Source: Cryptomeria japonica
Lineage: Eukaryota; Streptophyta; Pinopsida; Cupressales; Cupressaceae
Direction of reading: 5' to 3'
NCBI RefSeq assembly: GCF_030272615.1
Contig: NC_081412.1
Location: forward strand, 480,867,657 to 480,931,656
Length of the DNA: 64,000 bases
Positions 23,903 to 34,600 of the stretch are shown here, one piece after another. A program made the translations under genes and the position numbers. The notes under the pieces are model-generated. The model had not been told where the DNA came from. It did not search any database and saw only the letters and a program-made list of their open reading frames with translations. Position 1 is the stretch's first letter. Every line of letters begins with the position of its first letter.

Positions 23903-24388
23903 TGATCAAAGGAAAATTTGAAAAAAAACATTATTATATATTTTCTTAGTTTTTCTATATGTTAGTAAATGACATTTTTGAAGGCCTTCAGGGCATTTTT
24001 AGCCCCTAAAAGTGGCACATGGCAAGGCATGTTCTTTCAAAATTTTGCCTACAACTCTTGGAGACCTTTCCAACGAGTTAAATGGCTCGTAATTTCAACT
24101 CCTATGCAGAAAGTCATGCCTAGTTAAAGTTAGGACAAATTTTATATAGTTTGTTTGAAAAATTACATAGTTTTAGATTTTATTATGTAAATAAACCTGT
24201 TATGACTGTTGGTTTTTTGATTCTCAAGGAGTTGTTGGTGATCCTTGGAATCCCTTGGACTACTATATGTTGGATTTTCGAATTGAATACAATACTTTTT
24301 GGCTTGCTTTAATTCTGTATTATCTTGTTCATACACAACACTGCAGGTTCTCATTAGGTGTTGTCGTCCGAATCCATAATTCATATCA
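23903..24388 (+). repeat. 3' LTR of the small gypsy element (486 bp)
   Basis: Starts TGATCAAAGGAAAATTTG and ends CCATAATTCATATCA, followed by the TSD AAAGT. Confidence 0.9.
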
Positions 24389-24399
24389 AAAGTAACACT

Positions 24400-24481
24400 G
24401 CTAGCATATACCTTAAATTCACAATATATATACTAAAGTAATATCTCTAAAAGATATCTCTCACCTAAAATATATGCTAGC
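24400..24481. repeat. Short foldback element (82 bp)
   Basis: GCTAGCATATA at 24400-24410 is inverted at 24471-24481, with an inner AATATCTC / GATATCTC pairing. It shares the words CTAGCATATA, ACCTTAAATT and GATATCTCTC with the 150-bp foldback at 14382-14531, so both may belong to one family. Confidence 0.6.
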
Positions 24482-25599
24482 AAACATGCATGTAGTAGAT
24501 CTATTAAAATATCTTTGGAAGCTTTCAAACAAATGAAATTCGCAAGCATGAAGTTTTGAATTAGAGTATCGACACTTATTAAATCATAGAGAAATCCAAA
24601 ACCTGCAATACATTTGGATTTTTGTGAGGAGAAGAAATTGAGGATTACAACAGAAGATGGAGCAACAAATGATAAAGACCATAGCTTCGGCTTAAAATGA
24701 TATGTACTCTCCTGCTTCTGCAAGGGTTGAGATGAAACATTGAAATGGAATGGACATAAGGATATATATTAAATGAAAGAAGCTCAAACACCTCACCACT
24801 TATAGAAGTTCAAATCAAATGCTTTACCATGTCCCCATCATTTCAATTATAATTGGAATGCCAAGAAGTTCTGTAATTGTCCGAAATTTCATTTGGAAGA
24901 ACTGAATCTGAGTGAAGAGTGAAAATGGCTATAGGTCTCAACACATATGCTAGTATATCCCATGACTTATCATATTATGTAACTGTCAGAATGTGAAGAG
25001 TTTCTTTTTCCTTACACCGTTATTTTGGGTGGGTGCCATTGTAGTGTTACGCCTCTCGGCGTAATAAACAATCAAAACAATAAATAGTTAGATAAACAAC
25101 AAGTGCCATGTAGTGGCTAGTACTTGCCATCATAGTATTGTAATACAAGTATTTCTTCTAATTTTGAATTGTAATAAAAAAAATTGAATTTTTGATTATT
25201 ATAATTTTTTCATTGTAATTTTAAAATTATATTAGAATAATTATATTTATGTAATATTAACTACAACTCTTATTTTAATAAAATAATATAAACTAGTAAT
25301 TGCACTTTGGTGTGCAATGGGTATGCCAAAGAGGTGTGGAAGGTCAATTGGGAAAAAAATAGTCTATTTTTTGGATAAATTTGTGTAGTGCATGAGGTCA
25401 ATTTGTGCTATGATGTTGTTTGTACACCAAAGGATTTAATTGAGAGGTGATAGCTTAAAATCAACTATGCATCCACTTACAAGGATTCAATCGTAACTAA
25501 ATGAAACATTTTAATTGAGAAGATAATCAAGTTTTATTAGCAACAGGCTCATATTATCTTTGCAATAGGGTGAGCACAAGAGTGAGGTTGAGCTAGGGC
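24482..25599. other. Unassigned AT-rich DNA
   Basis: No gene is recognised. The minus-strand frame at 24433-24723 shows no family feature. A small hairpin, TTACGCCTCTCGGCGTAA, lies near 25047. The stretch ends where the purine-rich tract begins. Confidence 0.5.
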
Positions 25600-26184
25600 T
25601 AGAAAGATGGATATATAGAGGGCTAAGAGTGAGGGAGAGATTGGTAAAGAGATAGACATAGAGATAGAGAAGAAGATGAAGATATAGTTGGAGTCAAAGA
25701 TAGAGATGGAGAATGGGGAGAGGAAGATGGAGAGAAGGAGAGATATGAGAGAGACAAAGAGAGAGAGGGGAGAGGAATATATAGATATGGAAGAGAAAAA
25801 TAAATAGTTGGAGAGAGATGAAGATATAGAAAGATAAAGATAGAGTTAGGAAGTGATATATATATAGAGAGAGATATAGTGGTACAAAGAGATAGAGATA
25901 GAGGGATTGATGAAAGACGTGATAGGGAGAGATAGATATAGAGATGAAAGGAGACATGGATATAGAGGTCCAAAAAGAGGGAGAATGAGAGAGAGATGGG
26001 TGGATACAAGTAGGCATGTCTAGAAATTAGGGGGAGAGATGAAGATAGAGGCAGAGATGAAGATAGAGCAAAAGAGCAGGGAAAAAGAGATAGAGCAAGG
26101 GAGAGGGGGAGATAAGGATAGAAAGAGAGGAGATAGAGAGGGAGAGACAAAGAGGAAGAGATAGAGAGATATACAGGAAGAGGG

Positions 26185-26276
<92 letters not shown>

Positions 26277-27221
26277 AGAGATATAGAGAGAGGGGAAGAG
26301 GGATAGAGATAAATAAATGGAAAAATAGAGCTAGAGAGAGATTGAGAGAAATAAGGGACATAGATATATATTGGAAGAGAAAGAGAGAGATATAGAGATA
26401 TACAGGAAGAAAAAGGGAGAGAGGTAGAGATAAATAGACAAATGGGGGGTAGGAAGGGAATGGGGGCGGGAGTTATGGGGAGAAATAGAGAGGAGGGTAA
26501 GATAAAGAGAGGGATGGCCTAGAGAGAGAGAGAGAGAGTGGGGGGGAATTGATATAGATAGAGGAAAATATAGATAGATAGAGAGGGATCGAGAGAGATA
26601 GAGAGATATATGTATAGAAAGTGATAAAAGACAAGCCAAAAAGAGATGGAGAGAATTATAAAAAAATATTTATTGTGAAAGAGATATGGAGAAAATGAGA
26701 GAGAGAGGGGCAAGAGTGAGAAAGGAGCTGACAAAGACAAGTAATAGAGAGAGAGAAAGGTTTAGATTTTAGAGAGAGGGAGAGAGATAAAGAGGGGGAA
26801 AGATAGAGATAGAGATATATATATAGAGAGAGGGAGAAATATGGAGTGTGTGTATATACATTAGAGAGAAGAAGTAGAAAAATATAAAAAGGAGTGATGG
26901 GGAGATATGATAGAAAGAGGGAGAGAAGTGATATATAAGGATATAAAGAGATAGATATAGGGACATAAACGATCTAGAGAGTAAATATAACCTATAAAAT
27001 ATAAAGGGGGTGAGAAAGAGGGAGAGATAGAAGGAGAGAAAAAGAGGGAGAGGAAGAAATAGATATAGAAAAATGGTGAGAATTAGAGAGGGGGAGATAG
27101 TTAGATAGAAAGATAAAGATATAGGAAGTGATATATGGAGAGGTAGAGATGGATATGGAGAGAGTGAGAGAGATGAAGAGGAGTGTATAATATCTAGAGA
27201 TAGTGAGATAGAATAGAGATA

Positions 27222-27236
27222 GGGGGGGGGGGGGGG
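27222..27236 (+). repeat. Run of 15 G
   Basis: Uninterrupted G15 inside the purine tract. The length may be uncertain because of sequencing limits. Confidence 0.85.
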
Positions 27237-27471
27237 AATAGGCTGAAGTGTGTGTTTGTGTGAATGAGATAGATATAGATATATAGATAAGGATGGAGTA
27301 ATACAAAATGTGTGCGAGTAAAAGATATATTGAGATAGATATAAAGAGGAAGAAATATATACAAAAAAATAGAGAGAGGGGGAGAGGGAGAAAAATGATA
27401 TAGAAGTAGAGAGATACGAAAAGAGGGAGTGAGAATGAGAGAGAGATGGATAGAGAGAGGGAGAGATAGAG

Positions 27472-27697
27472 AGCTAGATAGAGTGGGAAGGATAGAAGGG
27501 GAAAAGAGAAATTTAGGGAGAGGTAAGGAGATATAGATAAAGAAGAGAGATGCAGATGGAGATAATAATCAAATGAAATGCTATGAGCTAGATAGAGTGG
27601 GAAGGATAGAAGGGGAAAAGAGAGATTTAGGGAGAGGTAAGGAGATATAGATAAAGAAGAGAGATGGAGATGGAGATAATAATCAAATGAAATGCTA
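27472..27697 (+). repeat. 114-bp tandem duplication
   Basis: The segment starting AGCTAGATAGAGTGGGAAGG at 27472 recurs at 27586 with two or three changes. Both copies end ATCAAATGAAATGCTA. The close match shows a recent event. Confidence 0.95.
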
Positions 27698-27699
27698 CC

Positions 27700-28644
27700 A
27701 TCAACATAACTCCCTAAAGACATGATATCCTTAAATTATTGGCATGAAATGAGTAATCAAAAGTTGGTTACTCTTTCTTTCTCTCTCGCTCTAAACATTT
27801 AATTTAGGTGTTAATTTAAAATTTATTTTATTGTATAAATTAGAATAAAATTGAAATATAATTATTGTATATTAAACAAAATTTAAACAAGATAAAATGT
27901 ATAAATTTTAATATCTTTTAATTATTATTTGTAATTCATTAAAAAACACAAATAATTAGAATACAATTTTAACTTAATTAAAAATCAACCCTTAAAAAAA
28001 TTGGAAGAATTAGAATAAATAAATAAATAATAGAATATCTAATAAAAAAAGATAACATTAAAAGAAAATAGTAAGAAAAGAAAGATTTTAATTCAAAATA
28101 TAATTATTTTATCATAATTAAAATTTTAACAAGGAAAATAATTATAGATTAAATTACAATAATTTTTAATTATTATAAAAAGACAAATACTATTTTTTTT
28201 TTAACTTAATGAAAATTAACTCCTAATAAATAATATTAAAATGTATATTTTTTATTTTTTATTATAAAAGATCTCTTTTTTAAAATTAATATAATTTAGG
28301 TGATTAATTCTATAGTCTTCATTTTTCTCCCCAATTTTAAACCATTGATTTCAATAAGTAGGTGGCTCACTTCATATAGGGAATGCTTTGACATAATAAT
28401 TATAATATAATAAAAATTTATAGTGAAAATGTATATTTTTCTTAAAAGCATAATCCTAATTTAATTTTAAAAACTTTAAATTTTTATAAGTATAAAAATT
28501 AAATTAATCTCAAATATAATTAATAATTTATAGTATAATGTTATATTATTTTTTATATTTATTTAATATTAATTATAATTAGTTTTAATAAAATAACTAT
28601 TAATAATTATAAAAGTAGAAACAGACATTTTTTAAATAACTTTT
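27700..28644. other. AT-rich unassigned DNA
   Basis: Very AT-rich, with no coding sequence or clear repeat unit. It is the flank into which the LINE was inserted. Confidence 0.5.
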
Positions 28645-28796
28645 TTCTATTAGCTATAAGGAGTACCAAAAAAGGACAATACTGTTCACTGAGAATCAAG
28701 ACCGAGGCAAAGCCTCACACCAAAACCAAAATAACGACTGTACAAGTATAATGGACCATGTACATCATATGAACAATACAAGATGTGACATAAAAA

Positions 28797-31700
28797 CTAG
28801 TGAAGAACATCAGGGAACGTATCCACCCACGCAGTCCAACCTTGTGGGCCTTCCATCCAAACTATATTCTTCCTCTCCTGGATCTGGGCCAACATAAAGG
28901 TCTCCTCCTTCCTGGAAATTTGGTTCCGCTTTATCACTTGGTTAAGTCTCCAACAAGTGCTTTTGGTAACCATACTTGAGCTCATACAAAAAGAAGGTGG
29001 CTTGACCATCTTTGAGAAATTTCCTCAGCTTTTCCTTCTCCATTATCATGGTGGTTTGAATCTGCAAGAAAATTTTGATAAATGTGAGTTTACGAAAACA
29101 CTCAATAAGATCTCTTGGCTTACCTTGATATTTTTCCTCATTCCTGCATTTCCAGATCTGCAAAAGAATGTTAGAGGAAAGAATATTCTAAAAAACATTA
29201 GCATCTTTACTAATACCATTAATGTAACCAGTAACAATCTGAAGAATATTGACATTAATAGGATAAACAATGCCAAAAAGTCTCCATATTTCTTTAGCAA
29301 AAAGACAATCAAATAAAATGTGTCTACCTATATCAGGCAATTTGCAAATATTACAAATATCAGAAGACTGATTATCTCTTTTAATTGGAAGTCTATCAAG
29401 CAAAACCAGCCACTTAAAACATTGAATCTTGGGCTCAATAGGGCTTTTCCAAATATAATTTAGCAGCTTATTCCAAGTTTTACCATCAAAATAACAATAC
29501 CAAACATTGTTAATATGCATAAGGATATCTTCATTATGATCAATAATTCTGTAAATATACTTAGCTTTCAGCTTGTCTAAAACTATACCATCCGGCCACT
29601 TGCACTTCAGTTGTCTGTGAGAGTCCACCTGACAAGTGGCAGGGATATCTTTAGAAGCATATAAAATCAAATTATAAGTCTTCTTTTGAGTATCAGGTAA
29701 ATTAAATTTGCATTTAAGATCATCCCAAGGAATAAGCTTATCATGCTCAAAAATATCAACAAATTGAGTGATACCAGATCTAGCCAAAGACTTAGCAAAG
29801 CAACCCTAGTAGAGGGCTAGAGGCTTATCATTTATGCTCAAGTTCCACCAAATGGACCTTTCACCATGGAGATAATTATCATTATAGAACTCCTTATTGG
29901 TAATAAAAACCCGGACATGCTCCTAGGCACGCCAAATGGATTTGAAGATGACAGAACCTTGAACAACCACCGGAAAATTACCAACAATAAGGTCTCCGAG
30001 AGGGAGGTTCTTCCAAGAACAAGCTTTCTTGGGAAAACCTCTCTCAATATTATGTCTAATAAGCACTTTCCAAGGACTGTCGCCCTCAAGAGAGTGAAAA
30101 ATCCACTTGGCGGCAAGAGCAATGCCTTGAAGCTTAAGATCTTTAAGCCCTAGCCCTCCCAGGGTCTTATCCGTATGACACCATTTCCAATTAACACTAT
30201 GAAATTTCCTATTACCTTTGCCATCAGACCAGAGAAACATTCTAATAGCCTTTTGAATTTCAAGAATTTGATAATTGCTAAACATCCACGCTAATGAATA
30301 ATAAATATTATACGAAGATAACAACTTTTGGCAAACTTGAATTCTCCCAGCAAGAGACAAAGATCTGTTATGCCATTTATTGAGTTTATTCATAATCTTA
30401 GCCTTAACCCAATCCCACATGTCCTTAAGAGAAGGATCAACCGATTAGGGTATACCGAGATACCTAACAATCTTATTAGGACCTCCCCATTGATAATTAT
30501 ATTGAGATAACCAATCTGGAGGTTGATCATCCCACCCCAAACAAATAGACTTAGCCTGAGAAATACGAACCAAAAATGGTGCAAAACATGTTCATTTTAG
30601 TTTGCAGATTCAAGAAATTGCTATCAGAGATCTCAAAGAAAAGAGCAGTATCATCAACAAATTGGCTATTTATAAGCTCGTCATTGTTAGGAAGGTAAAC
30701 CCCTCTAACTTCAGGGGACAGAGTGCTATCCCTAAGGATATAATACAAAGCTTTAGCATAAATGACAAAAAGAGCAGGAGCCAACGGGCATCCTTGCCTG
30801 ATGGAATGCCCAAGGGGAAAGGTTCAAAAAGAGAACCATTAACTTCAACTTGCGCAAAAGCATCGCTGAGGAGAATTTGAATAGCATTGCAGAAATAGGG
30901 AGGAAAGCCAAAAGATTGGAGCATCATAATGATAAAATTCCACTCGACCCTATCGTAAGCTTTTTCGAAGTCAAGAAGCAGAAGAGCCACATTTTGATGA
31001 GAGCATTTAGCCCAATCCATGGCTTCCCAGACAGTAATAATATTTTCTAATATATACCTGCCTTTAATGAAGCCTGTTTGAGTAGCACTAACAATTTTAG
31101 GGAGAATGTGCACCAATCTAATAGCAAGAATTTTAGCCAAAATTTTATAAGACACATTAAGGAGGGTAATAGGCCTCCAATTCCTGATAAGAGTCTTATC
31201 TCCATCCTTAGGAAGAAGCTTAATAATACCCCTGTTAATCTCAGAACTGAGAGTACCAACCCTCATGGCTTCATTATAAATATCCAAAAGGTCTTTACTA
31301 ATCCAACTAATATTAGCTTTGTAGAACTCGACAAAAAAGCCATCAGGCCCAGGGGCCTTATCATCCTTAAGGGACTTTATAGCCCCAATAATCTCATCAA
31401 TATAAATCAGCTTAGAAAGGGAAAGAGAATCAACCGAATCCAATTTATTAGGTATAAGAGCCTTGCATTGCATTCTAACAGCTTCAGCTTCCTTAGTCTC
31501 TTAAGAAGAAAATAGGTTACTATAATAATCAGCAAAAGCCAAGGTAATACACATAGGATTAGAAATCTCCTGATTGTTAAAAACCAATCTATCTATGGAC
31601 TCTTTAATTTGCTTTTGTTTAAGAATATTAAAAAAGAATTTAGATCCTCTATCCCAATGCTGGAGCCAATTAGCTCTAGAATGAACTTTAGCTCCTTGAA

Positions 31701-32790
31701 TTTTAACATACTGATGCCTACTCAGAGCGTCCTTAGCAGTAAGGACCCTGCTCAAAAGCTCTGGGTTAGAAGAGTCAGACTAAACCTCAAGCTCAACTTG
31801 CTGAAGATCAGAATTTAAGCGTTTTTCAGTGAACCTAAAGTCTTTGGCAAACTTCTGACCTATAGTTTGAAGGAAAGATTTCCAAGACATAAGGTTAGCC
31901 TTCCATATATTAATCGGGGAGGAGTCCTTGAGATTAATATGATTAAAAATTCTGATAATTTGAATAGCACACAACACATCCTCATCCTGAAGAAGCTTGG
32001 CATTCAAAATGAACTTATTACAAGCAGGCCTTTGTTTACTAGGAACAGAATGGAAGCTAATACGAGTGAAAATGGGATGATGATCAGATAAAGTGGTAGC
32101 AGTAACCAAAACAACATTACCATTTTGATCAGGGAGAAATGAGAAGTAGTCTTTATTACCATAAAAATGATCAAGCCTGGAATAAATCCTATCAGAGCCT
32201 TGCTAGAAATTGCACCAAGTGTGCCAAATTCCAGGATTGCAATCTTTATTGTTGGCAAGAGGATCAAAAAGATTCTTAGAATATATAAATTTAGACCGGT
32301 GCATATTTTCACTGTCTTTCCATCTAAAGGGATTGCCCCCAACTTTATCAGTTTGAGACTCTACCATGTTAAAATCTCCTCCAAAAAACCAAGGAATATC
32401 AGGAAGGGTGATAAGCCAATCCCACAGAGCGATTCTCTCTTTAGGATCATTAGGAGCATAAATAGAACAGAATCCCATGTGGGTGTTATTAATGTTCATA
32501 GTAAACCAAACAGCCCTTTGACAGGGAGAAACACCATGATTAGTAATGAGAGGTCCCCATTTAGGGTTAACAAGAACAACAATACCTCCCTTACCTCTGC
32601 TACGGTTAGAGCAAAACTTAATAGCATCATTCCAAATATAATTAAGATTGGTTTCAAGAGTGAAACCAGTAGATTTGATTTCTTGCATCATAAAAATATC
32701 AACAGAATTAAAAGAATTTAACACACGTTTAACCACAAATTTTCTATCAGGAGACTCAAGTCCCCTAATATTGCAAGATAAACAATTCAT
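28797..32790 (-). pseudogene. LINE ORF2: endonuclease-reverse transcriptase
   Basis: It starts at ATG 32790 (MNCLSCNIRGL) and uses the APE-type endonuclease to nick DNA and reverse transcriptase to copy the RNA at the nick. Visible parts are the endonuclease (GGDFNMVES near 32400, SDHHPI near 32080), RT (APGPDGF near 31340, NWRPITLLN, LLDFEKAYDRVEW, catalytic FVDD at 30661-30650) and a zinc-binding C-terminus (CNICKLPDIGRHILFDC, about 29345-29295). In-frame stops lie near 32203, 31780, 31501, 30446, 29923, 29806 and 29188. A frameshift lies near 30800, just before QGCPL, others near 30570 and close to the 3' end. It cannot encode an active protein. Confidence 0.93.
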
Positions 32791-34570
32791 TGAGAACCAA
32801 AAATAGGAGTACTGCAAGCATTATTTGCAGAGATAGTGAGGCTATTGGAAATCTCACCATTCTTCTTAGTCACAGGTTTGTTTTTGGAACCAGGAGGCCT
32901 CCCACGCCTCTTAAAAGTGGGGTCCTCAGGTTTAGGATCCTCATCAAAATCTGAGGACTCCATATCCACATTCTAAGAAGCACCCATAGCAGGAATAACC
33001 TCTAAATAGTAATCATCCTCAATTTCTTGAAACACCTTAGGTGGAAGCTTTCGAGTAAGCACAACCGGCTTAATGGAGTTAACAATAGGGGAAGGGCCAT
33101 CAAAATGTCGACATTCTACGACACAGAAATGGGAAGAGGAGGGACAGAAATAATGCTAGGGTTAACAATAAGGGAAGAGCCATCAGTAATAGTGGTAATC
33201 TGCGATCCAGAAATGGGAGGAGGAGGGACAGAAGAAACACTAGGGATTTTAGATTTTGGCTTAGGTTTACCCGCAATATTCCCCTTTCATTTCTTTCTGT
33301 CCCTAACCAAGGTAAAACCATCATCACTATCTTGATCAACAACCATCGGGGGAGGAGGCAAGGACAAAATGTTGGCCGGCGACGTATTGCGGAAAGCAAT
33401 AGACGGTTCAGGTAAAGTCTTAGAAGGTTTATCAACAGATGAAGAGACAACCAAGGGGTTAGCTGGTGGGTTAGGGTTACTGGCTGGTTTAGCTTGGGAT
33501 TTCTTAATAATGGGGCAATCTTTCCTGATATGACCCTCTTTCCTACACAGAAAACACGCATTTAGGCCACCTAAAATTTTGATAGGGCAAACAAAGCTTT
33601 CATTCAAAACATTGACATTGATTTTAGATGGCAATTCTTTACTAGGGAGGAGAGAAATAAGAACCCTAGTGTCCATATGCAGGACGAGCCTAACAGTGTC
33701 GTCCATTTTGATAGTTTTACCTGAAGGCTCTAATAATTGGGGTAAAAAATGCCACAGAAAGGGAGGGATGTTTTTAACAAGAATCCATCTAGGAGCAGAT
33801 AAAGCCAACACTTCTTCATGGACGGCTTCAGGCATCCAAGCCAGTGCCCGAAAAGAGGTTGACCCAACCGCCCAGAACTGTTTTTTTAAAACCTCTTTTT
33901 GCGCTTCATGATTTGCAAAAAATATGACAAATAACCCTTTTTGAATTTGTCTGTAGAAAGAGATGTGAAAACCTAACTTAATGTTCCAAAAATTATGGAA
34001 CCAGTCGTCCAAGAATTTTTGAGGAGGACATTTATCTATTTCCATAGCAGCAAAGAAGATGGCAGTGTCTTTCAACCTATTCTTTTCTTTAACAATTTCA
34101 GCAATCATTTCTGAATTGGGATTTAAGGAAAATGAAACCGAGGAAGCCAAGGAGGTCTTACCAGTTGGGGTAGCCTCATCTTGCTCGAGACCGACGACAA
34201 CAAACCTAGCTTTGGCATCAACAATACCAACGGATTGAGCGACCGCCTCCGAGAAGGTTTTAGGGTTGAAGGCGGTAGGGTTAGCAGGAAGATTAATTCC
34301 ATCAGAAACGATGTGAGATCAAGGTTTTGAAGTAGCCGAAGTGGATACGGAGGACGCCGAGCCATTAATTGCAGCCCCTGCCGAAAACGCAAATTGAAGG
34401 TTTGGTTGAACGGGAGAAATACCACCTGTTTCGCTCGCACGCGTGGGGACACCCATCTGTCCACCACCAGCGTCATCTTTCCCTTCCAACAACGCGACAA
34501 TGCCAGACGAAGACCACAGTAGACCACGAAAAAAGATGCGAAAAAGACCTTGCGAAAATTTGCAGAGCAA
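32787..34570 (-). pseudogene. LINE ORF1: RNA-binding protein with zinc knuckle and AT-hook
   Basis: From ATG 34570 the frame encodes about 590 residues if the breaks are ignored. An N-terminal low-complexity part is followed by one TGA (34319-34321). Then comes a core of the kind found before the zinc knuckle in plant LINE ORF1 proteins, a CCHC knuckle (CFLCRKEGHIRKDC, near 33560), a stop at 33287, a frameshift near 33120 and another stop near 32970. The C-terminus has the AT-hook-like RRGRPPGSKNK (near 32890). ORF1 proteins coat LINE RNA. The stop TGA (32789-32787) overlaps the ORF2 start as ATGA, which suggests coupled translation in the parent element. Confidence 0.85.
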
Positions 34571-34600
34571 TTTACACTATTCAATTAAACATTAGACCAT

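Larger units (their letters stand above)
21131..24388 (+). mobile_element. Complete small Ty3/gypsy element with internal deletion
   Basis: Two LTRs (21131-21614 and 23903-24388) flank a 2288-bp interior with primer site, gag-pol remnant and polypurine tract. A perfect 5-bp TSD AAAGT lies at 21126-21130 and 24389-24393. The LTRs are close to identical by eye, with short indels near the ends and in the region after GGGC. The interior lacks the body of reverse transcriptase, RNase H and most of integrase, so it cannot move alone. Presence of TSD and both LTRs shows that it integrated as a unit, or was deleted after integration. Confidence 0.93.
25600..27697 (+). repeat. 2-kb purine-strand GA/GATA-rich tract
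   Basis: Almost every base on the plus strand is A or G, with scattered T, arranged as GAGAGA, GATAGA and GGGAGAGA words. Inside are a (TA)n-(GA)n compound microsatellite (about 26189-26274) and a run of 15 G (27222-27236). The Ser/Leu/Tyr-rich minus-strand frames (25623-27723) come from translating CTCTCTATCT-like DNA and are not proteins. Confidence 0.9.
28645..34600 (-). mobile_element. L1-type LINE, nearly full-length, decayed
   Basis: The minus strand carries ORF1 (34570 down to 32787) and ORF2 (32790 down to about 28797), followed by about 140 bp of 3' untranslated sequence and an A-rich end (plus-strand TTTTTT near 28640-28655). Domain order is zinc knuckle, AT-hook, endonuclease, reverse transcriptase and a C-terminal zinc-binding region, which is the plant L1 plan. 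Both ORFs carry stops and indels. Exact outer ends and the target duplication could not be fixed by eye, because both flanks are AT-rich. Confidence 0.93.

Noticed and set aside
25623-27723. Long Ser/Leu/Tyr-rich minus-strand reading frames (up to 243 residues)
   Set aside because: They are translations of the CTCTCT/TATCTC strand of the purine tract. Composition follows the repeat, and no domain or start context supports a gene.
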